Assembly (NCBI GenBank): GCA_026075535.2
Contig: AP026542.1
Span: 4,092,001 to 4,156,000 of the forward strand
Length of the DNA: 64,000 nucleotides
Reading direction: 5' to 3'
Source: Tricholoma matsutake
Taxonomy: Eukaryota > Basidiomycota > Agaricomycetes > Agaricales > Tricholomataceae
Under the pieces are notes generated by a model. That model searched no databases and was not told where the DNA came from. It was given only the letters and a program-made list of their open reading frames with translations. Position numbers and translations under genes: made by a program. Shown here in pieces: positions 58,301-64,000 of the stretch; the first letter of the stretch is position 1, and each line of letters begins with the position of its first letter.

Positions 58301-59260
58301 CGAGAACCATTGGGTCATCAGGGACATTATAGTAGCATAATTCTATGGCTTATTGCTTGTAGGAGCACTCTCCTCAATGCTGGCACTAGCTTGTTTTCCA
58401 CCCATCTTCCACCAATCAGGAGCCTGACTTTCTTTTCCTCCCCCTTTAGACCAGCATTGGTCCTTCATATGTCCACATCGACCACAGTTAGAGTTTGTAC
58501 AAATAATATCATTCTTTGAGGACTTGGACATTGACTTGTCCTTGTCTTTGCCCTTTCCACTTTTGGCCTTCAATATAGCTGCAAGCATTGCAGCATTGGA
58601 TTTATTGGTGTTGTTTTTGATTTCAGCCGACATTGCCTCTTCAGTGAGATGCCAGATCACATCAGTTTCTTCCCCATTTGATGAGCTGTTGCACTGAGAG
58701 TTGTAAATAAGGTTCAGAATGATGGTGCAAGTGAGAGCGAGGTGTGAAGATAGGATATGAAGGACTCATCAGATACTGGTGTGTTCATCTTGGCTAACCT
58801 TTCCCTTAATTCTGTCAATTTTGCAATGTGATCCCTCATGCTCTGCCCCTCAGCATAGCAAGTGTTCTGAAGTTGCATAAGGAGGTTGGTTTCATACAGG
58901 CTGCCTTTATTTGTGTGGATGGATATAACCTTCTTCCACATGGATGCAGCATTGTGTTCATTTTTGACCTGGAGGAATGTGGTCTTGTCTATGTGACCTT
59001 GCGAACGGCTGCCTGCATTTGCTCGTAACTATCCATTGCATCCTCATGCTTTTCGACTTCCTCATCAGTAAGTGGAGCTAGAGAATTTTGTTGGTAGAAA
59101 GTCTGATTATGCTCATTGAGGTGTTCTGGTTTGCATGCGGTACCCAGGACATGTTGACGCAATCCCTTCAAAGTGAGGTAGTTCATGATCCACTCAGCAT
59201 ACATAGCCCAGTTATAACTGTCACCTCAGAGTTTAGGAAGGGATAAGACTTGGCTGTTGG
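55330..59260 (-). pseudogene. Copia element 2 gag-pol, main part, decayed
   Basis: From high to low coordinates. Gag: YAEWIMNYLTLKGLRQHV (59190), ENTCYAEGQSM-like sequence (58850), zinc knuckle CGRCGHMKDQCWSKGGGKE (58460). Protease: near 58230-57910. Integrase: MGHVNHDDLRHM and CEACIKVK (57810-57710), DVWGP, GCDQGGKF (57440), SSNGAAERAN (57340). Reverse transcriptase: WSDVIDAELTQMEKVNTW, ARLVVKGFKQQFGVDYVETF and ATDDFMV where YVDD is usual, then DIAFVVSTLSQYLDAP and GYLNA at the LTR-B2 border. Stops, frame changes and the altered ATDD show long decay. Its RNase H continues at 42912. Confidence 0.85.
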
Positions 59261-59301
59261 AAGTCAAAGACATGTCAGAGATATCTGCAGGGCCCATAAC
59301 C

Positions 59302-59632
59302 TATAGCAGTTGCAGGGAAACCAGAACAAGAAGCTAGAAGAATAATGTCATAACCTCAGTGGGGGTTAAAACACTAAATATATTGAGTAGTAGTACCTAG
59401 AAGAATAATGTTGTACTACTACGAAGTAAGTAAAGAATATAACAAAGTAAAGTAATGGGACTTACACCTCAGTGGGGGTTAAACACTGAGGTGTCAATAT
59501 ACAACTATGGGTGTTACATAGTAATGAGAATAGGTAAGCAATAAGTAAATGAAAGGGGAAGATATAAAGTAATGGTGAATAAATAAGTACCAGGTATAAT
59601 TAGCATCACAGAGGTGCTCAGATATAATGACA
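59302..59632 (-). repeat. 5' LTR of copia element 2
   Basis: It starts TGTCATTATATC at 59632 and ends TGCTATA at 59302 before the primer site. The motif CCTCAGTGGGGGTTAAA occurs twice, about 115 bp apart. Confidence 0.8.
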
Positions 59633-59644
59633 CATTGTGCCCCT

Positions 59645-61007
59645 GCACAACTATTATTATGCCACTGCATCTCTATCGGTACATTCACATGCAGACCGTG
59701 GGATGTTGAAGCCATGTGATCAATTTTCAACTTCTTGAGTGGGCACGTGTCTACATTGGCTGAAGGGATGTATGAATGCTTATGCTTCAGAGCAAGAACT
59801 GATTATCGGTGGGACTTGAATGGATCAGAATTACTCCAGCATATAGATCTGTGCATTGCTGCATGCATGTAGGTCATACCTTTATATCTACAAAAAGAAT
59901 CTACCAACATGTTTCTCTGATCCCCCATGGCCACCTGCACAGGAAGCTTGCCTTCAAACAACAGAGTGGTTATGTCATCAAGCAATTCAAGCTCGTGGAA
60001 CTCTTGTCACAATGTGCCTGATGTGCTACCTGTGATATTTCCAGGATGTATAGAGTTCAGAATAAGGGTCCCATTGGCAGTTGCACTTCTTGACAGAGAG
60101 GTGTAGTACCTTTGATGGGAACAACTCTGCCTAAGGTCCACCACATTGTATTGGCACGTCTTTCCCTGCAAAGCATAGTCCATCATCGCAAAGTTGGGAA
60201 GTACCTCGATTTGACACCTTGTCACAGCAATAGACGAGTCATTGGGCAATTTACAAGAGGTGGTGACAGTTGTCTTTATGAGTGGAACCACATTTGGTGG
60301 TAGAGCATCCAGTTTAATTGGGCAAGGCAGATTTGTGAGTTTTACAAAGAGTGTGTTGAGTGTCTTTTCCACTGGGTCCTTTCTGACAATCCCATCCATA
60401 GACAAAAGCTTCCTGTCCTTTCGTTATGCACAACTTTGTAGCAGCATTATTATGACATGTTTAAACAAATTGACAACTTTGCAGGGATGAGCTTTGTATT
60501 TGCACAGGCAGGTTGTTCCCACAGCACACGTTGAATATTAGCAGGTATCTTACCTTGTTTCACAGAATGCAACTTACCTGCAGGGATACCTTTCCATGAG
60601 CAATGCTCATGAAGCTCTTTGGAAGGTATGGTATCGATTGAAAAGAAGTCATGCAGTTCCTGATTTGTCTCTGCTGTAAATCTTTGGGTTCCTAGGCAGT
60701 TAACTTCATCCTTTTGTGAGTTCAGATTTGTGATTATGGACACATTCCTGAACTGTTTTTTGTTAACATTAGGTCTACCTGGTAGCATACTGGATATTGG
60801 TGATTTCAGAAATGCAATATTGGCAGGTGTGCATGCTTTGTACCTCATGTTTGACAACGCTGTGTGAAACTTGGTGTCATTAGCAGACTGGGTGCATTGC
60901 CTTGTATTCTGTTGTAGTATTACTACTGTTGTTACCTGGTGCCATAGAGCCTTACCTATAGCAGCTTTCTGGTCATGGAGTGAAGTCACATTCATGCCAA
61001 CAGTGTG
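59645..61007 (-). pseudogene. Pif1-like helicase, C-terminal half
   Basis: In minus sense: VTSLHDQKAAIGKALWHQ, VVILQQNTRQ, FRNVSIITNLNSQKDE, AKLSICLNM, then with frame changes TKGQEAFVYGW, LFVKLTNLPCPIKLDALPPN, RYYTSLSRSATANGTLIL (a Pif1/RecD motif VI-like part) and LDDITTLLFEGKLPVQVAMGDQRN, ending at MQWHNNSC, where the SINE split it. Pif1 helicases unwind DNA with ATP; such genes are frequent in basidiomycete repeats. The upstream Walker-B-like GDFAQLP part is at 63861-64000. Stops and frame changes (about 60440, 60405, 60000) make it a pseudogene. Confidence 0.8.
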
Positions 61008-63860
61008 TGTAGTGAGTCGGGGGAGGTGTAGCTTAGCTCAACAATCCACAATGACATGACTAACATATATTATGGGGGTTGACAGTTTAAGCTTACTAAC
61101 TAATTAGTAATCTGCTGGTTTTTATAGGAACTGGCAGCATTGTAAAATAATAGATACAAATGTTCCAGCCTGGGGGGGCCAGGATCACTACACTCTCCCC
61201 CTTTAGCTTCATCCCTGGGTGAAGCTAACAAAAGGGAAGAAGACCTCGAGCATTGATGCACAAGGAAATTGGAATTGAGACTGAGTAACTCTCTGGAAAC
61301 TCAGGAAAGAATAACCACCTGGCCCAGCCAGGGGTAATCACACGAAACTTGAAAGGGAAAGGCTGAGTAACCTCAGAGGAACTCAGCAAGAGAAAATATG
61401 AAAGGATGAAACAAAGTAATGCTTGGGGAACTTTGTTGGGAACATCCCACTTGACCCTGCAAGTGGTCAGGACCCCAGCAGTTCTGTGGCAAACATGTGA
61501 ATTTGTTTGATTGTTGTAGTGTGACACATGACTTTTGTCATGCATTCCAACTTGATGCACATTCATTGAGTTTTGCTCAAACCAAACTGGTGAATGACAT
61601 GTACATCATTCATGTTTCTTCCTCGGGGGGTAGCACACCCTGAGCTTCTCACGAACTTCCTCTGGCCTCCCATCATCGTGGGGAGTAATGGTGACTGTAA
61701 AGAGTGAGTATGGCAATTTGCCTTGGTCCTGTTGCCCTACTAACAAAGATTTTGACTTTGTTTTAGGTAGAACACTCAGACTCAAATGGTATACGCATAT
61801 GGCATCTCTATGGTGCCATATCGACACTTCAAAATGACGATACTGCATTTGTTGGTGCAAGCGCGGGAGGTTTGAGGATACAGCCACTTGGGGGCCATAT
61901 GTTGGATCCTGACTCAGATGCATTGGGTTGAGCATAACAGGTGAGATGTTTACCTGTAGATATGGGGACAGTGCCTGTGGCACTGTCCGTTGTTCACTGA
62001 CATTTTCCATTCCAGAACAATGTGTATCATTGCTCTGGCCAGGTTCAGCACCATCAAGACAATGAAGATGCATATCCATGGGAAATTGCCCGTGGATTGA
62101 CAATACGGCCAACTGGGGGCTGTAGTAAGGTTCGATACACGTTTTTGAACGTGTTTTGTCTTGGAAACAAGGTGAGTACCTCGTTTGGTCCATGGGGGGT
62201 GGCACTGTCTGTGTCACTTGTCTTTTACTGATGAGTTCTTTTACAGAAAAGTAGGCTTCATCATTCTGACAAAGCTTGGGGCCATCAACATGACGACAAG
62301 GTGATCCCCCATGGGATCATGGAGGGATCGAGAACATGGCTGTTGGGGGTCTGTGAAGGACATTGTTATGCATTTTTGAGCACGTAGGTCTTGAGGTAAC
62401 AGGTGAGCTCATCATCTGTGGGGTTGGGGACAGTGCTGCGGGCACTGTCCAACATTCACTGATGTTTTTACTTACAGGACAACTCCACTTCCTCAACAGT
62501 AACAAGTCTCAAAACTCGTTTTCCCTTCTCATTGAACCGGCAACCTCTATCGTCAGTATTTACAACATCCGGGGCCTCGGAAGAAGCCCAGTTTCCAATG
62601 GATTCACTGACAGCCTGTGTAGGGCCATCTCATTCTAACACAAGGTCCTGCAGCCATTCAGTACAGCATTCATCTATTCGATGCGCTGTCTCCATCAACA
62701 GTTTCAAATGATGTGCAACATCGTTCAGCTGGGCTGGGCCCAGGCATCCAACCTTTTGGTTGACAGAATTAATGGTGTGGGCAACGCCATGTGTACCTTG
62801 TTCAACAGCAAGGGATGGTCTTGTCTTAACCTCATGTGAGCCAGCCCCACACAATTTCTAGTTCCTATCCACCAACACCTTTGAAGGTTCATTGGCCAGT
62901 TCTCATTGATGTCTATCGTCAATGAGATTGCCTCCATCTTGGGTGATGCTGTGTGTACCTCATTCAACAGTGAGGGATGGTCTTGTCTTAACCTCGCGTG
63001 AGCCAGCCCCACACGATTCCTGGTTCCTATCCATCAACACCTTCAAAGGTTCATTGGCCAGTTCTTGTTGCCGTCTATCATCAACAAGATTGCCTCCATC
63101 TCGTCTCTCACAACTTCAAAGTAGCTGGGGAGCACGTTCACTATATGCTTGTTTTTCAATGAGCAACAGGGATGGGCTGGCCATAGCCTCAGCTCGGGTT
63201 GCAATCTGTTTTGTAAAACAGTTTGTGAGGTTTTCCACCTCTGGATGATGTCGTTGAGAGTCAGGGTTAATCATTTTTCTATAATGACTAACTAGATCAC
63301 TCATCGCTTGAACAAAGTCATCAATGAGTTTTGTATTCAACTGGGGCTGATTATGACCCTTGTGAGCATCGTAAGGATACATGGTCGAGTGACCATCCAA
63401 GATAGATATAGTTTTTTCATGGCCTAGCACAGAGCAAGGTCGTGATGTGGCATGATGCGTGGATGCATCTGGCTCTCGTTTCAGGGGGTTCAGCACAATA
63501 GGCTCAAAGAGGGATTATCTCGTGCCCAGAGGGCGTCAGATCGCTTCCATGCATTGCTGGGGTGGTGCCAGCACGGAGATTCAGGGTTGACATTGATGGA
63601 GTGATAACAATCGCTATAACAATCAGAGTAAAGCATAGCAAGTAAAATATACAACTTTTTAATGTCAAAAAAAGTGTAGTGAGTTGGGGGAGGTGTAGCT
63701 TAGCTCAACGATCCACAATGACACAACTAACATATATTATGGGGGGTTGACAGTTTAAGCTTACTATCTAATTAGTAATCCACTGGTTTTTATAGATACC
63801 AGTGGCATTGTAAAATAATAGATACAAATGTTCTGGCCTGGGGGGGCCAGGATCACTACA
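61008..63860 (-). mobile_element. Short LTR retrotransposon without pol (TRIM/LARD-like), in the helicase gene
   Basis: LTRs of 185-186 bp (61008-61192, 63675-63860) read TGTAGTGATCC ... GAGTCACTACA-like in minus sense, with inverted ends TGTAGTGA / TCACTACA. AAAGGGGGAGAG before 61192 is a polypurine tract and sets the orientation. The duplications GTGTG (61003-61007) and GTGCG (63861-63865) differ by one CpG transition, and removing the element rejoins the helicase frame (SLYSRT / VGMNVTSL). The internal part has no reverse transcriptase or integrase. Confidence 0.8.
61193..63674. other. Internal region of the short LTR element with tandem repeats
   Basis: The minus strand has open frames at 61606-62217 (203 aa) and 63116-63496 (126 aa) that match no family I know. 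Three diverged units are seen: about 61760-62010, 62011-62247 and 62248-62480. Two units of about 160 bp lie at about 62793-62952 and 62953-63100. Splice-like AG and GT pairs on the plus strand frame the first set (for example GTGAGT near 62170, TTTTACAG near 62247), so the coding sense is uncertain. Confidence 0.45.
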
Positions 63861-64000
63861 GTGCGACTATATAGTGATGTGTGTTCCTGACCAATCACCA
63901 GTGGCAGCTGGGCAAAATCTCCTGCAAAATCATGCGGCTTAGGCCCCCAAAAGAAGAATCAAGGTCATTCATGTCATGAGCAAGCCTTGCATTTATGAGA
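63861..64000 (-). pseudogene. Pif1-like helicase, ATPase motif piece, continues past the window
   Basis: In minus sense two frames carry MNDLDSSFGG and then FAGDFAQLPLVIGQEHTSLYSRT. GDFAQLP is the typical Pif1 motif after Walker B. The frame change between them and the insertion at 63860 show decay. The N-terminal part lies to the right of the window. Confidence 0.75.

Larger units (their letters stand above)
33300..59632 (-). mobile_element. Ty1/copia element 2 with several nested insertions
   Basis: In minus orientation: 5' LTR 59302-59632, primer site GGTTATGGGCCCTGC (59287-59301), gag-pol pieces at 55330-59260 and 42465-42912, a polypurine tract AAGGGGGAG (42441-42449) and a 3' LTR in two pieces (42163-42440 and 33300-33354). 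Outer duplications are CATCG/CATTG, one CpG transition apart. Nested inside are a Ty3 element in the 3' LTR (33355-42157) and an LTR-B2 copy in pol (42913-55329) that itself holds a whole Ty3 element. Its own sequence is only about 5 kb. Confidence 0.85.

Overview
The window is a stretch of fungal, almost certainly agaricomycete (basidiomycete), chromosome made mostly of transposons inserted into one another. The evidence is introns of about 50-60 nt with GT/AG borders, a KDZ (Kyakuja-Dileera-Zisupton) transposase, chromodomain Ty3 elements, and a sugar-transporter gene cut into 22 small exons. The transporter (22819-25691) is the only intact conventional host gene. Most other coding regions are decayed; many stops are TGA where relatives would have CGA, and paired repeats differ mainly at CpG sites.

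Left part (1-6211): the 3' end of a Ty3 element (integrase, chromodomain, an antisense cysteine-cluster gene, polypurine tract, 3' LTR) sits inside an LTR of a second family (LTR-B). That LTR cuts a P-element-like transposase fragment that carries a C-terminal PHD-like finger.

Middle left (6659-20322): an end-to-end KDZ DNA transposon of 13.6 kb, defined by an 8-bp target duplication CGGCCATC, terminal inverted repeats of about 770 bp containing 18-bp-arm hairpins, a many-exon KDZ transposase and one or two long cargo genes of unknown role. Two LTR-B-type solo LTRs are inserted in its genes.

Right part (25701-64000): pieces of one minus-strand gene, a Pif1-like helicase with a C-terminal cysteine-protease-like (NSC.YD ... 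HFTA ... WFHDG) domain, remain at 63861-64000, 59645-61007, 32526-32936 and 25701-26069. The gaps are insertions whose target duplications can be read: a 2.85-kb LTR element (61008-63860); a tRNA-type SINE with a 16-bp duplication, itself split by a 26-kb Ty1/copia element (33300-59632); and an 8-bp-duplication insertion (26070-32525) that holds a small zinc-finger gene and a young copia element. Inside the large copia, one Ty3 element sits in its 3' LTR and an LTR-B copy in its pol gene; a second Ty3 element (44272-55279) sits in that LTR, and a hAT-type MITE sits in the 3' LTR of that Ty3. The deepest path is six layers.

Two different Ty3 elements in the window each carry, between pol and the 3' LTR and in antisense, a gene for an acidic/coiled-coil protein with a Gal4-like Zn2Cys6-type cysteine pattern. 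This and the KDZ transposon with its cargo are the most interesting systems here.
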